Shown here piece by piece: positions 45,273 to 54,409 of a stretch of 64,000 nucleotides of DNA. The DNA is from Mesorhizobium sp. YC-39. GTDB taxonomy: Bacteria; Pseudomonadota; Alphaproteobacteria; Rhizobiales; Rhizobiaceae. Each line of letters starts with the position of its first letter. Position 1 is the first letter of the stretch. The notes under the pieces were generated by a model. It did not search any database. It had not been told where the DNA came from and saw only the letters and a list, made by a program, of their open reading frames with translations. The stretch is taken from assembly GCF_025753795.1 (NCBI RefSeq), contig NZ_JAOWPS010000001.1, positions 1,612,001 through 1,676,000 of the forward strand, written 5' to 3'. Made by a program: the position numbers and the translations under genes.

Positions 45273-46583
45273 ATGATCAGACGACTGAAATCGTCGAAGG
45301 CTGCCACCGGATTTGCGCAGGACGCCCCGTTGACGGCGACTGTGGAAGCGCTGCTGGCCGATGTCGCAGCGCGCGGCGACGCGGCGGTACGCGAACTGTC
45401 GACCAAGTTCGACGGGCTTGACCGGTCGTCCTACAGGCTGACCGACGCCGAAATCCAGGCCTGCGTCGACAGCCTTACGGTTCAGGAGCGCGACGACATC
45501 GGCTTTGCCCAGGACCAGGTGCGAAACTTTGCACAGGCGCAGCGCGATTCCTTGCTCGACATCGAAGTCGAGACGCTGCCCGGCGTGATCCTTGGCCATC
45601 GGCACATCCCGGTCGAGAATGTCGGCTGCTACGTGCCTGGTGGACAGTATCCGCTGCTGGCCTCCGCGCACATGTCGGTTCTAACGGCGAAAGTCGCCGG
45701 CTGCGACCGCGTCATCACCTGTGCGCCGCCGTTCAAGGGCCGCCCGGCACCGCTGATCGTTGCCGCGCAGCATCTTGCCGGCGCCGACGAGATCTATTGC
45801 ATGGGTGGTGTCCAGGCGATCGGCGCAATGGCCTACGGCACCCAGACCATCAGGCCGGTCGACATGCTGGCCGGACCGGGCAACGCCTATGTCGCGGAGG
45901 CCAAGCGCCTCCTGTTCGGTCAGGTGGGCATCGACCTTTTCGCCGGGCCGACTGAAACACTGGTCATCGCCGACGATACGGCCGACGGTGAACTGTGCGC
46001 CACAGATTTGCTCGGCCAGGCCGAGCATGGCGTGAATTCGCCGGCGGTGCTCTTGACCAATTCCGAAAAGCTCGCCCGTGACACGATGCGCGAGATCGAG
46101 CGGCTGCTGAAGATCCTGCCGACCGCGGCCATTGCCGGCAAGGCCTGGGAAGACTGCGGCGAGGTGATCGTCTGCGACACGCTGGAAGAGATGGTGCAAG
46201 AGGCCGACCGCATGGCTTCCGAGCATGTCCAGGTGATGACGGCCGATCCTGACTACTTCCTCGCCAACATGACCAATTACGGCGCGTTGTTCCTCGGTCA
46301 TCGCACGACCGTGGCTTATGGCGACAAGGTGATTGGCACCAATCACACGCTGCCGACCAAGACTGCGGCGCGCTACACGGGCGGCCTCTGGGTCGGCAAG
46401 TTCCTGAAGACCTGCACCTACCAGAGAATCATGACCGACGAGGCTTCGGCGATGATTGGCGAGCGCTGCTCGCGGCTTTGCATCATGGAAGGCTTCGCCG
46501 GCCATGCCGAGCAGGCGAATGTCCGGGTACGCCGCTTCGCGCGCAAGAATGTCGGCTACGGGCAGGCGGTCGAGGCGGCGTGA
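45273..46583 (+). CDS. Histidinol-dehydrogenase-family enzyme, HpsN (sulfopropanediol dehydrogenase)-like
   Basis: 436 residues from the ATG at 45273, preceded by [26 protein letters not shown] and [19 protein letters not shown] are characteristic of the HisD family. DLLGQAEHG carries the zinc ligands Gln and His, and [13 protein letters not shown] the last His. [20 protein letters not shown] resembles the HpsN branch that oxidises 2,3-dihydroxypropane-1-sulfonate more than true HisD. It performs an NAD-dependent two-step oxidation of a hydroxy-alkyl substrate to a carboxylate. Whether the substrate is sulfonated here is unknown. Confidence 0.85.
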   Translation: MIRRLKSSKAATGFAQDAPLTATVEALLADVAARGDAAVRELSTKFDGLDRSSYRLTDAEIQACVDSLTVQERDDIGFAQDQVRNFAQAQRDSLLDIEVETLPGVILGHRHIPVENVGCYVPGGQYPLLASAHMSVLTAKVAGCDRVITCAPPFKGRPAPLIVAAQHLAGADEIYCMGGVQAIGAMAYGTQTIRPVDMLAGPGNAYVAEAKRLLFGQVGIDLFAGPTETLVIADDTADGELCATDLLGQAEHGVNSPAVLLTNSEKLARDTMREIERLLKILPTAAIAGKAWEDCGEVIVCDTLEEMVQEADRMASEHVQVMTADPDYFLANMTNYGALFLGHRTTVAYGDKVIGTNHTLPTKTAARYTGGLWVGKFLKTCTYQRIMTDEASAMIGERCSRLCIMEGFAGHAEQANVRVRRFARKNVGYGQAVEAA

Positions 46584-46617
46584 CCAGCATGCGGCGAGCA
46601 CCCACGAGGCATACGCA

Positions 46618-48126
46618 GTGACGGAACTTTCCGCCGACATCGTCATCATCGGATCGGGCATCGGCGGCGCGACGGCTGCTTCCGTGCTTGCCGACACGGG
46701 GGCGCGAATCCTTATCCTTGAACGCGGCGAGCGGCTTAAGGATACGCCCGAGACGCGCGACGAGCGCGCAATCTTCCAGCGGCAGCATTTCCGCACCAAG
46801 GAATCCTGGCTCGACGGCACGCGGACGCCGTTCAGCCCCGGCAATTTCTACAATGTCGGCGGCAATTCAAAATTCTATGGCGCGATCATGTACCGCAACC
46901 GCGCGCAGGATTTCGCCCCGCAGCAGCATATGGAGGGCTCGACGCCGGGCTGGCCGTTTTCCTATGAAGAGATCGAGCCGTGGTATGGTCAGGCCGAGCG
47001 GTTGTTTTGCGTCCGCGGCGAACTGGGCGACGATCCGACGGAACCGCCGCATTCGACCCGCTACGATTTTCCGGCCGTTCCGGACGAGCCCTCGATCGGC
47101 AAGGCCCGCCAGCGGCTGAAGAAGATCGGCATCCATACGAGTTCGCTACCGATCGCGATCGATCATGTCGCATGGCTGAAGCGCGCACAGACACCATGGG
47201 ATGCCTTTCCCGACACCTTTACCGGGAAGATTGACGCGGAGACCGGTCCGCTCGCAGCAGCACTCGCGCACGACAATGTCGAGCTCCTGACCGGCGCGGA
47301 CGTGCTGCACCTCGACACCGACGCTTCGGGCAAGACGATCAAGCAAGCAATGATCCGCCACCAGGGGCAGGAGGTGACGGTGCGCGCCAATCGCTTCATC
47401 CTGGCGGCAGGTGCGGTCAATTCCGCGGCACTCCTGCTGCGCTCGGCGAACGGGCAGCATCCGAACGGTCTCGCCAACGGCTCCGACCAGGTCGGTCGCA
47501 ACTTCATGAACCACAATTGCTCGGCGATGATCACGCTCGATCCACGCTTGCGCAACACCGCGGTCCATTCCAAGACCTTCGGCTTCAACGACTTCTATCT
47601 GCACGATTCCAAGACGGGTTTTCCACTCGGCAACGTGCAACTGCTCGGCAAGATATCGGGACCGATTTTCAAGGCCAACATGCCCAGCGTGCCGGAGTTC
47701 GTTACGGGGCTGATCGCCCGCTATTCCTTCGACTGGTACGTCATGAGCGAGGATCTGCCCAATCCGGAAAGCCGGGTCATGGTTGACGGGTCGGCGATCG
47801 TGCTCGACTGGCAGCGCTCCAACATGCTCGGTCACAGGACGCTGGTCGAGCGGGTGCGTGGCGTGTTCAAGGCGGCCGGCTTTCCGATCGTGCTGTCGCG
47901 CGCTTTCGATCGTCGCACGCCATCACATCAGTGCGGCACAGCCAAGATGGGCACTGATGGCGCGACCTCGGTCGTCGATACGCATTGCCGATCGCATGAC
48001 GTCGAGAACCTTTACATCATGGACGCAAGCGTGCTGCCGACCTCGGCCGCGGTGAATCCGGCGCTGACTATCGTCGCCGTGACACTGCGCGCTGCGTCAA
48101 AGCTGCGCGCCGAGCTGGTCCGGTAA
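46618..48126 (+). CDS. GMC-family oxidoreductase
   Basis: 502 residues from a GTG at 46618, with GAGG nine bases upstream. DIVIIGSGIGGATAASVLAD is the FAD fold. FYNVGGNSKFYGAIMYRNR replaces the usual GGSS region, and RFILAAGAVNSAALLLRSA and FDRRTPSHQCGTAKMG follow, with the catalytic His. LPTSAAVNPALTIVAVTLRA holds the second active-site Asn. It resembles the gluconate/glucose dehydrogenase-like GMC branch. It starts 34 bases after the HpsN-like gene and likely supplies an alcohol-oxidation step in the pathway. Confidence 0.88.
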   Translation: MTELSADIVIIGSGIGGATAASVLADTGARILILERGERLKDTPETRDERAIFQRQHFRTKESWLDGTRTPFSPGNFYNVGGNSKFYGAIMYRNRAQDFAPQQHMEGSTPGWPFSYEEIEPWYGQAERLFCVRGELGDDPTEPPHSTRYDFPAVPDEPSIGKARQRLKKIGIHTSSLPIAIDHVAWLKRAQTPWDAFPDTFTGKIDAETGPLAAALAHDNVELLTGADVLHLDTDASGKTIKQAMIRHQGQEVTVRANRFILAAGAVNSAALLLRSANGQHPNGLANGSDQVGRNFMNHNCSAMITLDPRLRNTAVHSKTFGFNDFYLHDSKTGFPLGNVQLLGKISGPIFKANMPSVPEFVTGLIARYSFDWYVMSEDLPNPESRVMVDGSAIVLDWQRSNMLGHRTLVERVRGVFKAAGFPIVLSRAFDRRTPSHQCGTAKMGTDGATSVVDTHCRSHDVENLYIMDASVLPTSAAVNPALTIVAVTLRAASKLRAELVR

Positions 48127-48149
48127 TTCGAGTGGACAGGAGAGGACCA

Positions 48150-49316
48150 ATGAGCAGATCCGTGAAAGTGGCCATTCTGGGCGCCTGCGGCTGGATGGGC
48201 AAGGTCCACACAATGTCCTACCAGAACATCCCGTTCATCTTTGGCTCGGACAAAGGCACGGCCGAAATTGCCTGGCTGGTCGACGGAAGCGGGCAGGCAC
48301 TGGAGAAGGCCGGCAAGCTGGTCCCGAATGCGAAACTGTCGACCGACTGGCGCGCAGCGGTGGCCGATCCGTCAGTGGAGCTGGTCGATATCTGCCTTCC
48401 TGACAGTCTGCATCACGAGGTCGCCAAGGCGGCGCTTCTCCAGGGAAAGCATGTCTATTGCGAGAAGCCGCTTGCCAACACGGCGACCGAGGCGCGCGAG
48501 CTCGCCGACATCGCGGCCGAGAAGGGCGTCATCACACGCGTCGGCCACGCGTTCCCGCGCAATCCGATCCACGACGTTGCCAAGGACATCATCGATTCCG
48601 GCGAGATCGGTGACGTCAAGCTGTTCAGGGCGTGCCAGCATGTCGATGTGCTGGGCGATCCGAACGCACCCTTCATGTGGCGCGCGGACGGCAAGCTCGC
48701 GCCGACGGGCATCGTCGGCGATACCGGGAGCCACGTCTTTTCCTTCATGGAGCGGCTGGTCGGGCGGGTGTCCGAACTGATCGCCGATTGCGCGATCGTC
48801 ACACACAAGCGCCCCATCGTCGCCGGGTTCAACTATGGCAGCGGCGCCGCGCTTACCGGCAAAGAGGACATGGCCGAAGTGACCAACACCGACGCCACGA
48901 ACCTGCTCTGCCGTTTTAAGAACGGCGCAATGGGCATCGTCGATTTCAGCCGCGTCGCGACCGGCCGCAAGTTCAAGCAGACTTATGAGATCTACGGCAC
49001 GAGGGGCAGCATCGCCTATGACTATGACGAGGTGAACCGCCTGCGCTTCTACACCAACGACGACCGCGTCGGCCGACGGGGTTTTCGCGAGATCGACGTC
49101 GGGCCGGAGAACGCTACCTATGCCGCGTTCCTGCCGATCGCGAACTTCGCGCTCGGCTACAATGAATCCAAGCAGATCGAGATCGCCGAGGTGGTGCGCT
49201 CCATCATCACCGGCGAGCAAATGTGGCCGACCTTCGAGAGCGGCCACCACATCACCCAGATCGTCGACGCCTGTCTCGATTCCTCGCGGCTTCGCCAATG
49301 GGTCTCGATCCCCTGA
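48150..49316 (+). CDS. Gfo/Idh/MocA-family oxidoreductase
   Basis: 388 residues from the ATG at 48150, with GGAGAGG upstream. KVAILGACGWMGKVHTMSY is the NAD(P) loop. VYCEKPLANTATEARELAD carries the EKP motif with the catalytic Lys. GDTGSHVFSFMERLVG holds the second catalytic region (D-x-x-x-H). It oxidises or reduces a sugar or inositol carbonyl/alcohol using NAD(P). It is followed by a second, distantly related Gfo/Idh gene, a typical arrangement in inositol or sugar catabolism. Confidence 0.9.
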   Translation: MSRSVKVAILGACGWMGKVHTMSYQNIPFIFGSDKGTAEIAWLVDGSGQALEKAGKLVPNAKLSTDWRAAVADPSVELVDICLPDSLHHEVAKAALLQGKHVYCEKPLANTATEARELADIAAEKGVITRVGHAFPRNPIHDVAKDIIDSGEIGDVKLFRACQHVDVLGDPNAPFMWRADGKLAPTGIVGDTGSHVFSFMERLVGRVSELIADCAIVTHKRPIVAGFNYGSGAALTGKEDMAEVTNTDATNLLCRFKNGAMGIVDFSRVATGRKFKQTYEIYGTRGSIAYDYDEVNRLRFYTNDDRVGRRGFREIDVGPENATYAAFLPIANFALGYNESKQIEIAEVVRSIITGEQMWPTFESGHHITQIVDACLDSSRLRQWVSIP

Positions 49317-49330
49317 CTGGAAGTGTTTCG

Positions 49331-50419
49331 ATGGCCCTGCGCAGAGCGAAGAACTCCATCCATGCCGGTTTGGCCCCGGCCATGCCGCGCGCCCCGACGA
49401 TCGCCATCGAGGCCCTCGATGGGTTCGGCTGGGGTCTCATCGGCGCCAGCACCATCGCGCGCGAATACATGGTCGACGCGATCCGCCGCAGCGGCGGCCG
49501 GCCGCTTAGCGTGATGAGCCATGACGGCGCGCACGCCGCCGGCTTCGCGCGCGACCTCGACATTCCCGACTCCTGCTCCGATCTCGACGTGCTGCTCGCC
49601 GACCGGCGGATCGGCGCGGTCTACATCAGCTCAACCAACACGCAGCACCGGCATCAGGTGCTGGCCGCGGCGGCGGCCGGCAAACATGTGCTGTGCGACA
49701 AACCGCTGGCCACACGCTCTGCAGATGCGCTGAAGATGGTGCGTGCCTGCGAGAAGGCCGGCGTGGTGCTTGCCGTCAACCACCATCTGCGATCGTCACC
49801 GGTGCACCAGACGATGCAGCGGATGATCGCGGCCGGCGAGATAGGTGCCGTCCGTTCGCTGATGATCGTCCATGCCGGCTATCTCAGGCCCGTTCTGCAA
49901 TCGTGGCGGATCAAGGACGCGGCCGAGGGCGGCATCTACCTTGATCTTAGTGTCCACGACATTGACCTGGCTTCGTTCCTGCTGGAGCAGACGCCGGTGA
50001 CAGCGGTCGCGTTGGGTGCAGGCGTGGCGCTCGGTTCCAAAGCCGTCCACGATCATGCGATGTACGTCCTGAAGATGAGCGGTGGCACCTTCGTTCAGGT
50101 GCATGAGAGCTTCGTCACGCCCGACGTGGAAAGCCAGGTCGTGGCGCTCGGCTCGGATGGGGCGCTGATCGCGGCCGGCACACTGGCGCAGCGTTCCACG
50201 GGAACGCTGACGCGGCGGGTGAATGGGCGCAACGAATCGATCCCGCTGCGGGCCAACGATCTCTACGCGGATACGATCGAGCAATTCCTGAATGCCATCG
50301 CCGGGACTGGCAGCCCTCGTGCCACCGGACGCGACGGGCTGGCGGCGCTCGCCGGCGCTGAAGCCGTGGGAAAGGCTGCCGCGAACGGCAGGGCGGCTGC
50401 CGTCAAACGTCACGAGTAG
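49331..50419 (+). CDS. Gfo/Idh/MocA-family oxidoreductase (second copy)
   Basis: 362 residues from the ATG at 49331 (GGAAGTG upstream). An ATG at 49382 is also possible. GWGLIGASTIAREYMVDAI is the NAD loop. VLCDKPLATRSADALKMVRA shows DKP instead of EKP but keeps the Lys. YLDLSVHDIDLASFLL supplies the Asp/His catalytic pair. It probably works with the preceding dehydrogenase on related intermediates. It lies 14 bases after the previous gene. Confidence 0.88.
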   Translation: MALRRAKNSIHAGLAPAMPRAPTIAIEALDGFGWGLIGASTIAREYMVDAIRRSGGRPLSVMSHDGAHAAGFARDLDIPDSCSDLDVLLADRRIGAVYISSTNTQHRHQVLAAAAAGKHVLCDKPLATRSADALKMVRACEKAGVVLAVNHHLRSSPVHQTMQRMIAAGEIGAVRSLMIVHAGYLRPVLQSWRIKDAAEGGIYLDLSVHDIDLASFLLEQTPVTAVALGAGVALGSKAVHDHAMYVLKMSGGTFVQVHESFVTPDVESQVVALGSDGALIAAGTLAQRSTGTLTRRVNGRNESIPLRANDLYADTIEQFLNAIAGTGSPRATGRDGLAALAGAEAVGKAAANGRAAAVKRHE

Positions 50420-50536
50420 GCTTCGATCCCGGCGAGGATCGATGCCCATCGCAGGTGCATCTGTCGACCGGCCAGCCTCTCATCCGCAGACCATGCCGCC
50501 AACAACCGGCCGGCCCGCCGGCAAGCAGGATTCAAA

Positions 50537-51697
50537 ATGATTGCCGCCGAGAAAAAGCCGTCACGCCTGGCCTCCTTCATGGTTTTTCTTGCGGGCGGCA
50601 TTGGTATCGGCGCATGGGCCGCCAGCCTGCCGTCCATCAGTGCGGGACTGCAGATCGACAAGGGCACGCTGGGCTTCGTGCTGCTCTGCTTCGCAGCCGG
50701 CGCCATCCTGACCATGACCAATGTCGGCCGGCTGGTGCCGCGGTTCGGCACGCGCATCCTATGCCTTATCGCCTGTACCGGCTTCGGGTTGGCGTTGATC
50801 GTTGCACCGCATGCGCCAAGCGTGACGTCGTTGGGGCTCGTCGTCGCCTTCGCGGGTGCTGCGTTCGGAGCGCTCGACGTGTTGATGAATACGGACGCGG
50901 CCTTCCTGGAGCGACGTGTCGGCCGCCATATCATGTCGTCCTTCCACGCATTGTTCAGCGTCGGCAATCTGGGTGGCGCGGGCGTCTGTGGGTTGATTCT
51001 ATCTGCTGGCGGCAATGTGCAGGCGTGCCTCGGCGTCACTGGGATGGGAGTGATCCTGTTCGGCGCGGCCGGTTGTTGGCTGAGCGAACCGCACATATCA
51101 GTCCGCAAGAGTTCGAACCAAGGCTTGGCGCCGCTTGACCCCGTCCAGCGGCGACGGCTGTTGCTCGTCGGTGTGATTGCGTTCCTGGCACTGTTTTCGG
51201 AAGGGGCGCTGATGGACTGGACGGCCGTCTATCTGGTCGGCAATGCCGGTGCGTTGGAGAGCACGGGCGCCTTCGGCTTTGCGGTTTTTGCCGGCATGAT
51301 GGCGGTCGGTCGCCTGGTCGGCGACGCGATGGCCAATGCGTTCGGGCCGGTACGGCTGTTGCGGCTCGGCGCCGCCGCAAGCGCTCTTGCGCTGACGATG
51401 ATCCTTGGCATCTCGACGGTGCCGGTCATCTTCCTGGCGCTCATCCTGTGCGGCTTCGGCATCGCCAATGTGGTGCCGTTATTGTTTGCCGCAGCCGGCC
51501 GGATCGGCGGCCACGCGGCGGGCTCTGCGATGTCGCTGGTCGCCACGCTCGGCTATGCCGGCCTGCTCGTCGGCCCGGCCTTCATCGGTATGCTGGCCCA
51601 GGCCACCTCGCTGCGCGCCAGTCTGTGGGTGGTGGTCGTTGCCCTTGTCGTCATCACACTGGGTGCCGGCGCGACCCGTCCACATAGGTGGACTTGA
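50537..51697 (+). CDS. MFS transporter
   Basis: 386 residues with 10-12 hydrophobic helices, starting SFMVFLAGGIGIGAWAASLP and continuing through LGFVLLCFAAGAILTM. VPRFGTRILCLIA is the loop 2-3 signature region. The end has two long helices near GYAGLLVGPAFIGML. It resembles small YbjJ-like or fosmidomycin-type MFS permeases. The ATG follows AGGATTC. It could export or import a pathway intermediate, but the substrate is not inferable. Confidence 0.87.
   Translation: MIAAEKKPSRLASFMVFLAGGIGIGAWAASLPSISAGLQIDKGTLGFVLLCFAAGAILTMTNVGRLVPRFGTRILCLIACTGFGLALIVAPHAPSVTSLGLVVAFAGAAFGALDVLMNTDAAFLERRVGRHIMSSFHALFSVGNLGGAGVCGLILSAGGNVQACLGVTGMGVILFGAAGCWLSEPHISVRKSSNQGLAPLDPVQRRRLLLVGVIAFLALFSEGALMDWTAVYLVGNAGALESTGAFGFAVFAGMMAVGRLVGDAMANAFGPVRLLRLGAAASALALTMILGISTVPVIFLALILCGFGIANVVPLLFAAAGRIGGHAAGSAMSLVATLGYAGLLVGPAFIGMLAQATSLRASLWVVVVALVVITLGAGATRPHRWT
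51678..51693 (+). other. Inverted repeat at the end of the MFS gene
   Basis: GTCCAC-ATAG-GTGGAC is a perfect 6-base stem with a 4-base loop, lying within the last codons of the MFS gene. No T-run follows. It may be incidental or weakly terminating. Confidence 0.25.
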
Positions 51698-51726
51698 CGC
51701 AAACTGGCGCATAATTTGCTTACTGA

Positions 51727-51756
51727 TGCGTCAGTAATACGCTCTCCGCGAAATTG
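51727..51756 (+). promoter_or_regulatory. Candidate operator (TGCGTCA ... GCGAAATTG)
   Basis: TGCGTCA (51727-51733) and GCGAAATTG (51748-51756) have the same 14-base spacing as at 43255 and 41291. A perfect dyad TTACTGA-TGCG-TCAGTAA at 51720-51737 overlaps the first half-site. The site is about 60 bases upstream of the cupin-like gene. Confidence 0.5.
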
Positions 51757-51816
51757 AACGGTGATCTGGAGCGTGGTTCCATCCGCCAGAGTTGGACGAA
51801 TGGAATTAGGACACCG

Positions 51817-52524
51817 ATGGCCCATCAAGAAAACGCGCGTCGCAATCTGGCTTTTGCCGACGATTTCATCTCGGCGGCATTGGTCGACAATGTGCGCGAC
51901 TTCGCCGTCGAGGACGGTGTCGTCGTCAACCTTTCGCCAAAGCCGATGGTGACGTCGGGATCGGCCGTCCCCGGCATAGTGCCAGCCTGGAAGTCGACCG
52001 CGCTGAAGGGGGCGAAGATCGTCAGCGCAGAGCGTGCGGCAGTGCTGAAGATGAACAAGACCACCAACCTCGGCGGCGTCGCCCTGCGCGGCTGGGACTG
52101 GCTCGGCAACCGGATCAAGAGCTTTCCGCGCGACACGCCCCTCTACATCTCGGCGCAGGACACGATCGGCACCGTGACAACCAATCCTCTCGCCTTCACC
52201 AACGAGAACCCGGCCGTCGCGGCAAATCAGGAGTTCGAGTTGAAGCTGAACCTGTGGTGGTCGCCGGGAGAGACCGACTGCTTCATCCACAATGAGCACC
52301 CGTTCCTCGAAGTGCATACCCAGATCCATGGCCTCGGCCGCATGCAGAAATTCCATGAGCGGGAGCAGTCCGCGCTCTATGAGGATATTATGATGCCGGT
52401 TGGCTACACGCATGACCCATTCTGCCGCGTCGCCGGCAAGAACCGGTGGGAGTATCCGTGGCATCGCTATTATGCGGACACGGACTCGATCTGGTTGGCT
52501 ATCGAGTTGCACCCGATTTCCTAA
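51817..52524 (+). CDS. Cupin-like hypothetical protein of the catabolic island
   Basis: 235 residues from the ATG at 51817, with AGGA six bases upstream. The family was not recognised. CFIHNEHPFLEVHTQIHG in the second half carries an H-x-E and later His arrangement like a cupin metal site, and VGYTHDPFCR and YPWHRYYADTDSIWLA are the last strands. It could be a metal-dependent isomerase, lyase or ligand-binding protein. Its own candidate operator links it to the adjacent catabolic genes. Confidence 0.7.
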   Translation: MAHQENARRNLAFADDFISAALVDNVRDFAVEDGVVVNLSPKPMVTSGSAVPGIVPAWKSTALKGAKIVSAERAAVLKMNKTTNLGGVALRGWDWLGNRIKSFPRDTPLYISAQDTIGTVTTNPLAFTNENPAVAANQEFELKLNLWWSPGETDCFIHNEHPFLEVHTQIHGLGRMQKFHEREQSALYEDIMMPVGYTHDPFCRVAGKNRWEYPWHRYYADTDSIWLAIELHPIS

Positions 52525-52578
52525 GTGGCTGTCCCGGCGCCGGTAAGGGCCGTGTTCTGCCAATTGCATGGAAAGCCA

Positions 52579-52806
52579 ATGTTGAATCGAACCCGAAAAA
52601 GGCCCTCAATTCCAATCACAGCTCTGGCGGGCCTGATATTATTGTCGTTGATGGGGTCATATTTTTTCGGGGGAAACATCGTGGCTTTCATAAACCGCAC
52701 AAATCAGGAGAACGTCGAGTTATCCAGGATCAAGTGCGTGGCGTATTCCGAAGTATCCCATGCGTATAGCGAGCAACTTTGCCAAGCGCCCGTCGACGCG
52801 GAGTAA
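52579..52806 (+). CDS. Possible small membrane protein
   Basis: A 75-residue frame from an ATG at 52579 with one membrane segment (ITALAGLILLSLMGSYFFGG). The codons end in A/T much more often than those of the neighbours, so it is either recently acquired or not a gene. A weak GGAAAG precedes the ATG closely. There is no homologue I recognise. Confidence 0.35.
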   Translation: MLNRTRKRPSIPITALAGLILLSLMGSYFFGGNIVAFINRTNQENVELSRIKCVAYSEVSHAYSEQLCQAPVDAE

Positions 52807-52885
52807 GCGCGAGAAGCGGCTGCCGCAGAACATCAGAAGATCGTGATCCAAGCTCCAGGCCGAAGCACTTTCCTCCGCATCGGCC

Positions 52886-53923
52886 GTGGTCTTGTTTGAA
52901 CACATCGCAAAGGACAAGACCGTGGACAGCATCGAACGCAACGCGCGCGCGGTCCTCCTTCCGGCTATCGACGGTCTGGAATTGACCGATGATCTGAAAC
53001 GCTACTTCGACGAAGGTGGACGATGCCTGCTGCTCGGCGAGACACGGGCCGAATATGTTTCGCGTCGAATGAGCGATGCCAGACGCGCCTCTGAAAGAGC
53101 GCAGGATTTCCGCCGTCTGGCTGACGAAGTCGCCAGCCGCGCCGACAGGGTAATGATCGCGCTCGACCAGGAACCAACCGGAATCGAGCGTCTACATGGA
53201 CTCGTGCCAAGCTTTGGCGATCGGGCGGAACTGCTCTCGATGCAGGATGAGGCCATTCGCCAACGGGCGCACGACATCGGCCGGAAGGCCAAGGAACTAG
53301 GGGTCGGAATGTTCCTCGGTCCCGTGGTCGATGTCCTCACCGGTCGCAATTCCTGGCTGCAGGGACGAACCCTTGACACGGATGCGCGTCAAGTCGCTCG
53401 CATCGCGAAGGCGTTCATCGGCGGCGTCCAGAGTGCCGGCATTGTGGCGACGGCCAAACACTTTCCCGGCCATCATGACATCACGGGTGACCCGGCAGTC
53501 GAACTCGCGGATGTTCGAGGGACAGCAGAAGATCTTCTCCCCGGATTTGGCGTGTTCCGCTCGGCGATCGAGGCCGGCATACGCGCGATCATGACAGGCC
53601 CGGCGCTGGTGCCCGCCGTCGATCCACAATACCCGTCCTCACGCTCGGAGAAGACCATAAACATGTTACGTCACGATTTTGGCTTTGCTGGCATCATCGT
53701 CAGTGACGACATCGATGCCGTTGCGACGCTGCGTGGCCTCTCCGACGGTGAAACCGCGGTCGCCGCTGTCAAAGCGGGTGCCGATCTCATCCTTCTTCCG
53801 GCAGGCAGGGCAGACGAGGTTGCCATGCACATCGTTACGGCGGTCCGATCGGGAGATTTGCCTGAACACCGGCTGGCCGACGCGGTACGAAATGTGGAAA
53901 CCAACAGTGATGCCCTCCAATAA
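52886..53923 (+). CDS. Glycoside hydrolase family 3 protein (NagZ-like)
   Basis: 345 residues from a GTG. IALDQEPTGIERL is the first GH3 substrate-binding strand. GVGMFLGPVVDVL and GIVATAKHFPGHHDITGDP hold the KHFPGH core with the substrate-binding Lys/His. FAGIIVSDDIDAVATL contains the nucleophile Asp. It is close to beta-N-acetylhexosaminidase NagZ. The usual catalytic D-x-H loop after KHFPGH is partly altered (HHDITGD). There is no signal peptide. It may recycle peptidoglycan or cleave a glycoside entering the pathway. Confidence 0.82.
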   Translation: MVLFEHIAKDKTVDSIERNARAVLLPAIDGLELTDDLKRYFDEGGRCLLLGETRAEYVSRRMSDARRASERAQDFRRLADEVASRADRVMIALDQEPTGIERLHGLVPSFGDRAELLSMQDEAIRQRAHDIGRKAKELGVGMFLGPVVDVLTGRNSWLQGRTLDTDARQVARIAKAFIGGVQSAGIVATAKHFPGHHDITGDPAVELADVRGTAEDLLPGFGVFRSAIEAGIRAIMTGPALVPAVDPQYPSSRSEKTINMLRHDFGFAGIIVSDDIDAVATLRGLSDGETAVAAVKAGADLILLPAGRADEVAMHIVTAVRSGDLPEHRLADAVRNVETNSDALQ

Positions 53924-54013
53924 ACCGTGCTCGATCGTCGTGACGATCGGGCGCGACAGGTCAGATGTGGTCAAAATGTCCCGGTCCGGATCGTCGGCGT
54001 GGTTGGCAATCGC

Positions 54014-54409
54014 ATGAGTGCGAAGGTTGCGCATGCGGCACTTTGGACCGCCGACCTGGAAACATCCGCCGCTTTCTGGTCACGCTATTTCGATGCCACG
54101 ATCGGCGAGCGCTATGAAAGTCGGCGGCGCCAAGGCTTCGCATCTCGCTTCGTGGAATTGGACGGTGGACCATCCATCGAATTGATGACCGGCCCGTGGG
54201 TTGCCGATGGCATGGCGCGCGCCAGGGCGGAAGTCCCAGGCTGGGCGCATATCGCCGTCTCCGTCGGTTCAAATGAAGCCGTAGATGCCCTCGCCAGTCG
54301 ACTTGATGAAGACGGCCTGCTGGTCTCGCAGCCGCGCATGACCGGAGATGGCTTCTATGAAGCGGTCGCGCGAACACCGGACGGCTCACTGGTGGAGATC
54401 ACGCCCTGA
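54014..54409 (+). CDS. VOC-family protein
   Basis: 131 residues from the ATG at 54014; the frame upstream is not protein-like. KVAHAALWTADLETSAAFW opens the fold with a His. RQGFASRFVELDGGPSIELM carries the first Glu, and WAHIAVSVGSNEAVDALASR and RTPDGSLVEITP the second His and Glu. It is a single-domain glyoxalase-like protein, likely dimeric. It starts shortly after the GH3 gene. Confidence 0.78.
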   Translation: MSAKVAHAALWTADLETSAAFWSRYFDATIGERYESRRRQGFASRFVELDGGPSIELMTGPWVADGMARARAEVPGWAHIAVSVGSNEAVDALASRLDEDGLLVSQPRMTGDGFYEAVARTPDGSLVEITP

